A stretch of 64,000 nt of DNA from Polycyclovorans sp964425915 (GTDB taxonomy: Bacteria > Pseudomonadota > Gammaproteobacteria > Nevskiales > Nevskiaceae). Shown one piece after another: positions 15,217 through 21,648 of the stretch. The notes beneath the pieces were generated by a model. The model ran no database searches. It had not been told where the DNA came from and was given only the letters and a program-made list of their open reading frames with translations. A program made the translations under genes and the position numbers. Location: assembly GCA_964425915.1 (NCBI GenBank), contig CAYROO010000009.1, positions 1-64,000 of the forward strand. The letters are read 5' to 3'. Numbering within the stretch: the first letter of the stretch is position 1; each line of letters starts with the position of its first letter.

Positions 15217-16884
15217 ATGTCATACGACTACATCGTGGTCGGTGCCGGCTCGGCTGGCTGTGCGGTGGCCGCGCGCCTCAGCGAGGACCCGCAGGTCACG
15301 GTCTGTCTGCTGGAGGCCGGCGGGCCCGACAACAGCGCCCTGGTACACGCCCCTGCCGGGGTGGTGGCGATCATGCCGCGCAAGGGCCGCTTCAACTACG
15401 CCTACGAGACCACGCCGCAGGCGGCGATGAACGGGCGTCGGGGCTATCAGCCACGCGGCCTGGGGCTGGGTGGCTCCAGCTCCATCAATGCGATGCTCTA
15501 TGTGCGCGGCGACAAATCGGACTACGACGATTGGGCGGCACTGGGCAATGAAGGCTGGTCGTATCAGGAGGTGCTGCCGTACTTCCGCAAGAGCGAACAC
15601 AACGAAACCTACCGCGATGAATTCCACGGCCAGGGCGGCCCGCTCAACGTCGCCGAACTGAGCAGCCCCAGCGAACTCTGCGACGTGTTTGTCGAGGCCT
15701 GCGGCCAGCACGGCATTCCGGCCAACCCGGACTACAACGGCGCCACCCAGGAAGGCGCCTTCCACTATCAGGTGACCCACAAGAACGGGGAGCGCTGCAG
15801 TGCCGCCAAGGCCTACCTCACGCCCAACCTGCAGCGCCCCAATCTCACCGTCATCACCCACGCTTTGACCGAGAAGGTGCTGTTCGAAGGCCGCAAGGCG
15901 GTGGGTGTGCAGGTGAAGGTGAAGGGCCAGCGTCAGACCCTGCAGGCGCGGCGCGAGGTGATCCTCAGCGCCGGCGCCTTCGGCAGCCCGCAGTTGCTGA
16001 TGCTGTCCGGCGTCGGACCGGCCGCGCACCTGCGCGAGCATGGGATCGACGTGGTCCACGACCTGCCCGGCGTGGGCGAGAACCTGCAGGACCACATCGA
16101 TATCGTGCACAGCTACCGCGCGCCGTCATGGACCGACACCTTCGGCGTGTCGATACCCTTCGTCGGCCGATTTGTCCGTGCCGTGCTGCAGTGGTGGCGC
16201 CATCGCAAGGGTCTGTTGACCACCCCATATGCGGAAGCCGGCGCCTTCTTCAAGAGCACGCCCGACCAGCCGCGGCCCGATCTGCAGTTCGTGTTTGTGC
16301 GGGCGGCGGTGGACGACCACGGTCGCAAGATGCACCTCGGGCACGGCTTCAGCTGCCATTGCACGGTGATGCGCCCGAAGAGCCGCGGCACCGTGCGGTT
16401 GGCCAGCGCCCGCGCCGAGGATGCACCGCAGATCGATATCGGGTTCCTCAAGGAACAGGCGGACGTTGACCTGCTGGTGAAGGGTGCCCAACTGCAGCGG
16501 CGCGTATTGGAATCGAAACCCTTCGACCGCTATCGCGGCACGATGCTCTATCCCTTCGACCTCAACGACGCCCAGGCCTGCGAGGCGGACATCCGCAACC
16601 GTGCGGACACCCAGTACCACCCGGTGGGCACCTGCAAGATGGGCAGCGACGCCATGGCCGTGGTCGACGCGCGCCTGCGTGTGCATGGCCTGGAAGGCCT
16701 GCGGGTGATTGACGGCGCCATCATGCCCACCCTGGTGGGCGGCAATACCAATGCGCCCATCATCATGATTGGCGAAAAGGGCGCCGACATGATCAAGCAG
16801 GATGCGCGCGCCGCTGCTCAGCCGGCGAAGGCGTCGAACTCCACCGGGTCGTGGGCGCAGAAAGCGGAGATGGAACCCGCCTGA
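15217..16884 (+). CDS. GMC family FAD oxidoreductase (choline/alcohol dehydrogenase-like)
   Basis: A 555-residue flavoprotein alcohol dehydrogenase or oxidase of the BetA/AlkJ branch. The ADP-binding motif VVGAGSAGC is at residues 7-15. GMC signature 1 lies in GLGLGGSSSINAMLYVRG and signature 2 in GAFGSPQLLMLSGVGP. The catalytic His is H468 in QYHPVGTCKMG, with the second conserved position at N512 in GGNTNAPI. It would oxidise a primary alcohol, possibly membrane-associated with quinone as acceptor, to an aldehyde; choline is less likely with no bet genes nearby. The ATG at 15217 has GGAG five bases upstream. The last 67 bases overlap the convergent MBL-fold gene. Confidence 0.9.
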   Translation: MSYDYIVVGAGSAGCAVAARLSEDPQVTVCLLEAGGPDNSALVHAPAGVVAIMPRKGRFNYAYETTPQAAMNGRRGYQPRGLGLGGSSSINAMLYVRGDKSDYDDWAALGNEGWSYQEVLPYFRKSEHNETYRDEFHGQGGPLNVAELSSPSELCDVFVEACGQHGIPANPDYNGATQEGAFHYQVTHKNGERCSAAKAYLTPNLQRPNLTVITHALTEKVLFEGRKAVGVQVKVKGQRQTLQARREVILSAGAFGSPQLLMLSGVGPAAHLREHGIDVVHDLPGVGENLQDHIDIVHSYRAPSWTDTFGVSIPFVGRFVRAVLQWWRHRKGLLTTPYAEAGAFFKSTPDQPRPDLQFVFVRAAVDDHGRKMHLGHGFSCHCTVMRPKSRGTVRLASARAEDAPQIDIGFLKEQADVDLLVKGAQLQRRVLESKPFDRYRGTMLYPFDLNDAQACEADIRNRADTQYHPVGTCKMGSDAMAVVDARLRVHGLEGLRVIDGAIMPTLVGGNTNAPIIMIGEKGADMIKQDARAAAQPAKASNSTGSWAQKAEMEPA

Positions 16885-17648
16885 TCGCGCAGCAGCGTGC
16901 GCAGCCGTTCCTGGTTGTGCACGCGTTCGCGCGGCAGTGTCTGCACCGCCTTCTCGAATAGGGCCAGCCCCGGCGGCGCCCAAGGGCGCTCCGGGTCCAT
17001 CTCGCCACGGTGGAAGTAACTGTCACCGGCGTGGATCAGCCAGCCATCACCATCGCGCACGGCGACACCGGTATGGCCGCGGGTGTGGCCAATCAGCGGC
17101 ATCAGGAATACCGCGTCCTCCAGGCCGGGGATGGGGTGGAGCTGCTCGAAGCCGTTCCAGGTATCACCGCCCGCCTTGTGCAGTCTCCAGCGCGGCGAAT
17201 GCTGCCATTGTCGCGGCAGGTAGCGGGCGCGTTCTCGCAGCCCGGGGTTCATCGCAGCCGCGTGCTCATCGGCCAGCACATGCACCTGTGCCTCGGGAAA
17301 GTCCGGTAGGCCGCCGGCATGGTCGAGGTCCAGATGCGTCAGCAGGATGTGGCGGACGTCCTCAACGCGAAACCCCAGCGCCTGCACCTGCGCATGCGCG
17401 GTGGCGGCGGGGTCCGGCTGTGGCCGCAACAGGGCATTGAACGCGCGCCCCAGCCGCTGCCCGGGGTGGGCCATGTCGGCACGACCGAGGCCAGTGTCGA
17501 CCAGCAACAGGCCGTCGTTCGGCGTCTCCACCAACAGCACGTGGCAGACCATGCGCGCCGGCGCCGTCCAGCTTCCGCCGCCGGTGATCAGACGCTCGCA
17601 GTAGGGGCACATGGTGCCGCAGTTGAGGTGGTGAATTTTCAGGGTCAC
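16818..17648 (-). CDS. MBL-fold metallohydrolase
   Basis: A 276-residue metallo-beta-lactamase-fold hydrolase. Metal ligands appear as THLDLDHAGG (H105, D107, D109, H110), then LIGHTRGHTGV, HAGDSYFH and a late His in FCAHDP. The opening HHLNCGTMCP and the layout resemble the N-acyl-homoserine-lactonase-like group, so a lactone or ester is a reasonable guess for the substrate. The start is GTG with GGAG upstream. The 3' end overlaps the convergent GMC oxidoreductase gene by 67 bases. The alpha/beta hydrolase gene lies 15 bp upstream on the same strand, so the two probably form an operon. Confidence 0.87.
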   Translation of the reverse strand: MTLKIHHLNCGTMCPYCERLITGGGSWTAPARMVCHVLLVETPNDGLLLVDTGLGRADMAHPGQRLGRAFNALLRPQPDPAATAHAQVQALGFRVEDVRHILLTHLDLDHAGGLPDFPEAQVHVLADEHAAAMNPGLRERARYLPRQWQHSPRWRLHKAGGDTWNGFEQLHPIPGLEDAVFLMPLIGHTRGHTGVAVRDGDGWLIHAGDSYFHRGEMDPERPWAPPGLALFEKAVQTLPRERVHNQERLRTLLRDQAGSISAFCAHDPVEFDAFAG

Positions 17649-17663
17649 GGCGGTCTCCGGCGT

Positions 17664-18521
17664 TTACTGGCGTAGCCAGTCGATCACGTGGCGGGCGAAG
17701 GCGGCAGGTGCTTCGCACTGCATGAAGTGGCCGTTGGGCATTTCGCAGAGATCCAGCCCCAGCGGAAACAGCGGGTCCTGGCCGGTGAACATTTCGGGGC
17801 CGATGCAGCCGTCATCACGGCCGAAGATCATCCGCGTCGGTACCGGGATGGGCGCAAATGCGGTGCGGCGGATGTCGCCCTGCACGATGTTCAACGGCAG
17901 GGCCCGGTAGTAGGCCAGTGCCGCGCGCAGGCGATCCGGTTGGCCCAGGGTGTTCAGCAGCGGCGCGAGGTCGGCCTCGGTGGGCCGCCAGTCCGGGCTC
18001 CAGTCGTGGATCAGCCCGCGCAGCCAGCGAAAGTTGTCGGCCGGAATGACCCGCTCCGCCCAACCCGGCCACTGAAAGCGAACGATGTAGTGCGAGCGGG
18101 CCGCCTGCTTCAGCGACGGCCGCAGCACGAAACGCCGCAGATGGGGCACCGCCGCCAGCACCATGCGCCCGAAGCGATGGGGGGCGGTAACCGCCGTGTA
18201 CTGGGCGATCACATCGCCCCAGTCGTGCCCCACCACATGGGCGCGCGCCGCGCCGAAATGATCGATCAGCCCCAGCAGATCACCCGCCAGTACCGGCAGC
18301 CGGTAATCGCCATCGGCGCTCAGCCCGGACGGCCCATAGCCCCGCAGGAACGGCGCCACCGCGTGAAACCCCGCCGCCGCCAGATGCGCCATCACCGGCG
18401 CAAAGCTCCAGGCCGTGTCCGGGAAGCCGTGCAGGCAGATCACCAAGGGGCCCTGGCCCTGCTCCAGCCAGGCGATGTCGGTGCCGTTGATGGGGTGTGT
18501 CTGCGGTGTCAGCGTTTCCAT
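17664..18521 (-). CDS. Alpha/beta hydrolase, epoxide hydrolase / dehalogenase-like
   Basis: A 285-residue alpha/beta-hydrolase-fold protein. The oxyanion HG motif is in CLHGFPDTAWSF (about residues 29-40). The nucleophile elbow is GHDWGD with Asp100, an aspartate as in epoxide hydrolases and haloalkane dehalogenases rather than a serine esterase. A Trp follows directly (HDW), typical of both groups. The likely catalytic His is in PNGHFMQCEAP near the C terminus. I cannot choose between epoxide and halide substrates. The frame is open to 18572, but METLTPQT at 18521 looks like the natural start. It lies just upstream of the MBL-fold gene. Confidence 0.85.
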   Translation of the reverse strand: METLTPQTHPINGTDIAWLEQGQGPLVICLHGFPDTAWSFAPVMAHLAAAGFHAVAPFLRGYGPSGLSADGDYRLPVLAGDLLGLIDHFGAARAHVVGHDWGDVIAQYTAVTAPHRFGRMVLAAVPHLRRFVLRPSLKQAARSHYIVRFQWPGWAERVIPADNFRWLRGLIHDWSPDWRPTEADLAPLLNTLGQPDRLRAALAYYRALPLNIVQGDIRRTAFAPIPVPTRMIFGRDDGCIGPEMFTGQDPLFPLGLDLCEMPNGHFMQCEAPAAFARHVIDWLRQ

Positions 18522-18564
18522 CCGCCGATCATAGGCCACTCGTTTTAGGCACGCCCTCTCCAGT

Positions 18565-18606
18565 CCCCTCACCCCTCACCCCTCACCCCTCACCCCTCAC
18601 CCCTCA
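18565..18606. repeat. Heptamer tandem repeat (CCCCTCA x6)
   Basis: Six perfect copies of CCCCTCA run head to tail, 22 bp upstream of the ECF-type promoter of the sigma-factor gene. A shorter run of the same heptamer lies upstream of the TonB receptor promoter. Tandem heptamers are prone to slippage, so copy number may vary between strains. Confidence 0.9.
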
Positions 18607-18627
18607 CAGCGCCCCAGGCGCTCCCTG

Positions 18628-18658
18628 TGTTCCGGATTTCGCATTCCCGAGCGTCTTA
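18628..18658 (+). promoter_or_regulatory. ECF-type promoter of the sigma-factor gene
   Basis: TGTTCCGGA, then 16 bases, then GTCTTA, ending 56 bp before the sigma-factor ATG. The same two boxes with the same 16-base spacing precede the TonB receptor gene (21574-21604). A shared pair of boxes at ECF-like spacing suggests both are read by the sigma factor encoded here, so the sigma gene would be autoregulated. This is an inference from sequence. Confidence 0.65.
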
Positions 18659-18714
18659 TCTACATTGGGGCCGACGGCGACATACGATCACCGAGGCCAG
18701 ACGGCGGAGGAGCC

Positions 18715-19290
18715 ATGGCGGAAATGCAGGACGTGGACCGGTGGTTTGCTGAGGAGGTGCTCCCCCTCGAGCCGGCGCTCATGCATTTTTTGCGCAAGAA
18801 CTGGCGAAACGAGGTGGATTGGGTGGACCTTCGGCAAGAACTGTATGTGCGGTTGTATGAGGCGGCCCGCAACGGCCTGCCCGCGCAGACCCAGGCATTC
18901 GTGTTTCGTTCGGCCCGCAATCTGTTGATCAACCATGTACGGCGCAGTCGCATCGTGTCCATTGAGGCGGTCGCCGACCTCGACAGCCTCAACCTGGCAG
19001 TGGACACCATCACGCCCGAGCAGGAGGCGACCGCTGAGGATGATCTTCGCCAATTACAGGACGGGCTCGACAAACTGCCCCCGCGCTGCCGCGAAGCCGT
19101 GGTGCTCCGGCGGGTCGAGGGGCTGTCCCAACGAGAGTGCGCGGCGCGCATGGGCGTGGGCGAAGACACCATTGAAAAGCACATGATGTACGGCATGCGT
19201 GCGCTCATGGACCATATGCTGGGTGGCACCGGCCGTGTCCTGCGCGGTCCTGCAGGTACCCACCGGCGCAAGGTGGCTCCCCATGAATAA
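18715..19290 (+). CDS. FecI-like ECF sigma factor
   Basis: A 191-residue RNA polymerase sigma factor of the extracytoplasmic FecI type. Region 2 spans about residues 15-85 (WVDLRQELYVRLYEAARNG, FRSARNLLINHVRRSR) and region 4 about 115-175, with the helix-turn-helix in GLSQRECAARMGVGEDTIEKHM. In this family an outer-membrane receptor and FecR control sigma activity. A strong GGAGGAG precedes the ATG. The stop overlaps the fecR start by 8 bases, so the two are translated together. The upstream promoter matches the one before the TonB receptor. Confidence 0.92.
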   Translation: MAEMQDVDRWFAEEVLPLEPALMHFLRKNWRNEVDWVDLRQELYVRLYEAARNGLPAQTQAFVFRSARNLLINHVRRSRIVSIEAVADLDSLNLAVDTITPEQEATAEDDLRQLQDGLDKLPPRCREAVVLRRVEGLSQRECAARMGVGEDTIEKHMMYGMRALMDHMLGGTGRVLRGPAGTHRRKVAPHE

Positions 19291-20311
19291 AGCGCACGAC
19301 ATCGAGCACCGCGCCCTGGAATGGCGGCTGGCGGCTGAGGGCGATGGCTGGACCGACGACGATCAAGCTGCCCTCGATCTATGGCTGGCCGAAGACACCG
19401 CGCACCGTGTCGCCTGGCTGCGGGCCGGACGGGGCCTGGAACAACTGGCACGTCTTCCCGAATTGCATCGTCCGCAAACCCTGGCCCAGATGCGCCCGCC
19501 GAGCCATCGCGAATGGCAGCCGGAAGGGCTGGGTTTGAAAGGCTGGGCGCTGGCCGCCAGCCTGGTACTCGCCGTTGCCGCCGGCATGTTCGGGTGGCAG
19601 CAATGGCAGAGCCGCGGCGTTCAACACTACGTCACCGCCATCGGCGGCAAGGCCACCGTGCCGCTGCGCGACGGCTCCCGTCTGGAACTGAACACCGACA
19701 CCGCACTGCGGGCCGAAGTCGATGCGGAAAAGCGGGTGGTGTGGCTGCAGAAGGGCGAAGCCTTCTTCGACATTGCCCACGACAAGACACGCCCGTTCAT
19801 CGTGTTCGCCGGGGACCGCCGCATCACCGTCCTCGGCACCCGGTTCGCGGTGCGCCACGACGGCCCCCGGGTGGAAGTGGTGGTCGAGGACGGCCGCGTC
19901 AAGGTCGAGGCCAACACCCCGCAACCGAAGGCGGCGCCCACCATCGCCACCCGTGGCAAGCGGGTCATCGCCGAAGCCGACAACACCCAACTGGCGGAAG
20001 CCCCGGCCCCCGAGTTGCAACGCGAACTGGCCTGGCGCCGCGGCCTGCTGATCTTCGACAACACGCCGCTGGCTGAAGCCGCGCGCGAGTTCAACCGCTA
20101 CAACACCCAACAACTGAAGGTGGAAGGCCCCGGTGCCAGTACCACCCGCATCAGTGGCAGCTTCGAGGCTACCAACCTCGACGCTTTCGCCCGTCTGCTG
20201 CAACGCGCCTACGGCCTGCACCTGGAACCTCAGGGCACTGCCATCCGCGTCACTGCGCGCGGGGAGGCGGCGAGCGCCCAAGGCCACACCGGGCCGTCAC
20301 CCCGGACTTGA
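19283..20311 (+). CDS. FecR-family anti-sigma regulator
   Basis: A 342-residue inner-membrane anti-sigma factor and signal relay. The N-terminal cytoplasmic part (about residues 1-80, with WRLAAEGDGWTDDDQAALDLWLAE) would bind the sigma factor. One membrane helix lies at about 87-106, followed by a periplasmic FecR domain (GKATVPLRDGSRLELNTDTALR, VLGTRFAVRH) and a C-terminal secretin-like part that contacts the receptor STN domain. The real C terminus seems altered: the last nine residues, GHTGPSPRT, and the TGA come from a REP-like module. The ATG overlaps the sigma stop. The receptor gene lies 1.3 kb downstream, beyond a toxin-antitoxin pair. Confidence 0.9.
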   Translation: MNKAHDIEHRALEWRLAAEGDGWTDDDQAALDLWLAEDTAHRVAWLRAGRGLEQLARLPELHRPQTLAQMRPPSHREWQPEGLGLKGWALAASLVLAVAAGMFGWQQWQSRGVQHYVTAIGGKATVPLRDGSRLELNTDTALRAEVDAEKRVVWLQKGEAFFDIAHDKTRPFIVFAGDRRITVLGTRFAVRHDGPRVEVVVEDGRVKVEANTPQPKAAPTIATRGKRVIAEADNTQLAEAPAPELQRELAWRRGLLIFDNTPLAEAAREFNRYNTQQLKVEGPGASTTRISGSFEATNLDAFARLLQRAYGLHLEPQGTAIRVTARGEAASAQGHTGPSPRT

Positions 20312-20367
20312 TCCGGGGTCCAGCTTCGGCGGTGGGCCCTGGATGCCCGATCAAGTCGGGCATGACG
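20296..20367. repeat. REP-like inverted pair 4, ending fecR
   Basis: Modules at 20296-20323 and 20339-20367 face each other across the spacer CTTCGGCGGTGGGCC. The first module carries the fecR stop codon in its core (ACTTGATCC). The stem arms are CCCCGGA with TCCGGGG, and GCCCGA with TCGGGC. Confidence 0.85.
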
Positions 20368-20468
20368 ACACAACAGCGCCCCTCGTTGCCTCTGCTGTGG
20401 CTTTTCAACCAATCACCAGTCACTAATCACCCGTCACAGCGCCAAAGACGCTCCCCCGACATCCTCTC

Positions 20469-20541
20469 GTCACCCCCGACTTGATCGGGGGTCCAGCTTC
20501 AACGGTTGGTATCTGGATGCCCGATCCAGTCGGGCATGACG
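20469..20541. repeat. REP-like inverted pair 5
   Basis: Modules at 20469-20496 and 20513-20541 with spacer CTTCAACGGTTGGTAT. The stem arms are CCCCCGA with TCGGGGG, and GCCCGAT with GTCGGGC. Between this pair and pair 4 lies a low-complexity stretch of AATCACC/GTCAC motifs (about 20409-20440) resembling the CACTC-rich sequences upstream of the receptor gene. Confidence 0.82.
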
Positions 20542-20718
20542 ACCGGTAGGCGTTGTCCGTTGCTCGTGCCCGTTGTGCGCTACTACACCTTGGCGCTGGC
20601 CCTCCTGGCGACATGTCAGTTCGCGAATGCACTCCGGCCCCGGCATCCATGCTGGTGCGTTCACCCCGCCAGCGAGCAGTGCTCGCAACAACGACGGGCT
20701 TCATCCCTCACCAATCAC
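20542..20718. other. Intergenic stretch with no recognisable feature
   Basis: These 177 bases separate REP-like pair 5 from the toxin-antitoxin promoter. The short open frames here have no ribosome-binding sites and no recognisable similarity. I see no RNA gene or strong hairpin. Confidence 0.5.
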
Positions 20719-20769
20719 TTGCGCTAACGCAACGAATCACATAGTATGTGAATCACGAATTATGTGATT
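20719..20769 (+). promoter_or_regulatory. Promoter with overlapping palindromic operators of the vapBC-type locus
   Basis: A -35-like TTGCGC (20719-20724) and -10-like TAGTAT (20742-20747) are 17 bases apart. The -10 lies inside TCACATA-G-TATGTGA (20737-20751), a perfect palindrome. It is followed by GTGA-A-TCAC (20748-20756) and ATGTGATT (20762-20769), so three TGTGAT-like half-sites recur. This is the arrangement expected for autorepression by a ribbon-helix-helix antitoxin dimer. The local base composition is far more AT-rich than the surroundings. Confidence 0.72.
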
Positions 20770-20774
20770 ATTCT

Positions 20775-21008
20775 ATGACCACCAACATCACCATCGCCCT
20801 CAACAGTGAGCTGGCCAAAGCGCTGCGCGTTTACGCGGCCGAGCGAGGGATGTCGCTAAGCCGATTGATGTCAGAGCAGGTCACTGAACTCCTCAAACGC
20901 GATCAGGGATACAAGAACGCGCGCCAGCGCGTACTGATGGAACTGCGTGAGCCTCGCCCCTTGGGTTGGGCCAAACCTGCCAGCCGGGACGAGCTGTATG
21001 AGCGCTAG
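20775..21008 (+). CDS. VapB-like ribbon-helix-helix antitoxin
   Basis: A 77-residue antitoxin. The N terminus MTTNITIALNSELAKALRVY followed by AAERGMSLSRLMSEQVTELL fits a ribbon-helix-helix DNA-binding fold (DUF6364-like). The C-terminal tail PLGWAKPASRDELYER would bind and block the toxin. It should repress its own promoter through the palindromes just upstream. The frame is open from 20748, but that part covers the operator, so I take the ATG at 20775. The stop lies 8 bases inside the toxin gene, giving an 11-base overlap. Being small and located between fecR and the receptor gene, the pair looks like an insertion. Confidence 0.82.
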   Translation: MTTNITIALNSELAKALRVYAAERGMSLSRLMSEQVTELLKRDQGYKNARQRVLMELREPRPLGWAKPASRDELYER

Positions 21009-21426
21009 CGCCTTTGTTGACACCAATATCCTGCTCTACGCGCACGACCCTTCCACCGGCGACAAACATCGGCACGCCAACACACTGGTTCAGCAGCTGT
21101 GGCGCCAAGGCAACGGCGCCTTGAGCACCCAGGTACTGCAGGAGTTTTACGTCAATCTGCTTCGCAAGACGCGCGAACCACCCGATCCGCAGTGGGCGCG
21201 CCAACTTGTGGAGGACTACCTGTACTGGACTGTCATCGTGAATGACGGCCCGGCGTTGCTGCAGGCAGTGGACCTGCAACTCCGCTATCAACTTTCGTTC
21301 TGGGACGCCCTTATCGTCCACGCCGCCAATCGGGCCGATGCCGAGATTCTCTATACCGAAGATCTCAACCACGGTCAGCACTACGGCCGTGTCATCGCCC
21401 GCAATCCCTTCCTGATCGACGCATAG
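20998..21426 (+). CDS. VapC-like PIN-domain toxin ribonuclease
   Basis: A 142-residue PIN-domain protein, predicted Mg-dependent endoribonuclease toxin. The acidic active-site residues are visible: D8 in FVDTNILLYAHD, E49 in LSTQVLQEFYVN and D103 in SFWDALIVHAA, with a further acidic site around ILYTEDLNHG. Relatives cleave tRNA or rRNA when freed from antitoxin. The ATG lies inside the end of the antitoxin gene, the usual layout of vapBC operons. The RNA target cannot be told from sequence. Confidence 0.88.
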   Translation: MSASAFVDTNILLYAHDPSTGDKHRHANTLVQQLWRQGNGALSTQVLQEFYVNLLRKTREPPDPQWARQLVEDYLYWTVIVNDGPALLQAVDLQLRYQLSFWDALIVHAANRADAEILYTEDLNHGQHYGRVIARNPFLIDA

Positions 21427-21435
21427 CCCTTGCTG

Positions 21436-21570
21436 TTGTCGTCACTCCGCACTCATCACTCGCCACTCAGCACTCCGCTGTTGCCGTTGCCAGTGCTCAC
21501 CCCTCACCCCTCACCCCTGCTGTTGCTTCTGCTCACCACTCAGCACTCACAACTCAGCACTCCACCGCCC
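21436..21570. repeat. Low-complexity CACTC/CCCCTCA repeats upstream of the TonB receptor
   Basis: Degenerate copies of CACTC, CTCAGCAC and CATCACTCG (about 21442-21475 and 21533-21565) flank a short run of the CCCCTCA heptamer (about 21500-21518, two full copies plus part). The heptamer is the one repeated six times upstream of the sigma-factor promoter. The region encodes only the repetitive N-terminal extension of an over-long open frame. Confidence 0.75.
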
Positions 21571-21573
21571 CCA

Positions 21574-21604
21574 TGTTCCGGAACATCCCCGCTGACGTGT
21601 CTTA
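21574..21604 (+). promoter_or_regulatory. ECF-type promoter of the TonB receptor gene
   Basis: TGTTCCGGA, 16 bases, GTCTTA: the same boxes at the same spacing as before the sigma-factor gene (18628-18658). The -10-like box ends 44 bp before the receptor ATG. This supports control of the receptor by the FecI-like sigma factor, independently of the toxin-antitoxin pair lying in between. Confidence 0.65.
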
Positions 21605-21648
21605 ACCCTTACGCGGCCCATCACGAAGCCGCTCTGAGGAGATCACAC

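Noticed and set aside
21430..21648. N-terminal extension of the TonB receptor frame
   Set aside because: It is encoded by CACTC/CCCCTCA repeats and the ECF promoter. The ATG at 21649 has GAGGAG upstream and begins a proper signal peptide.
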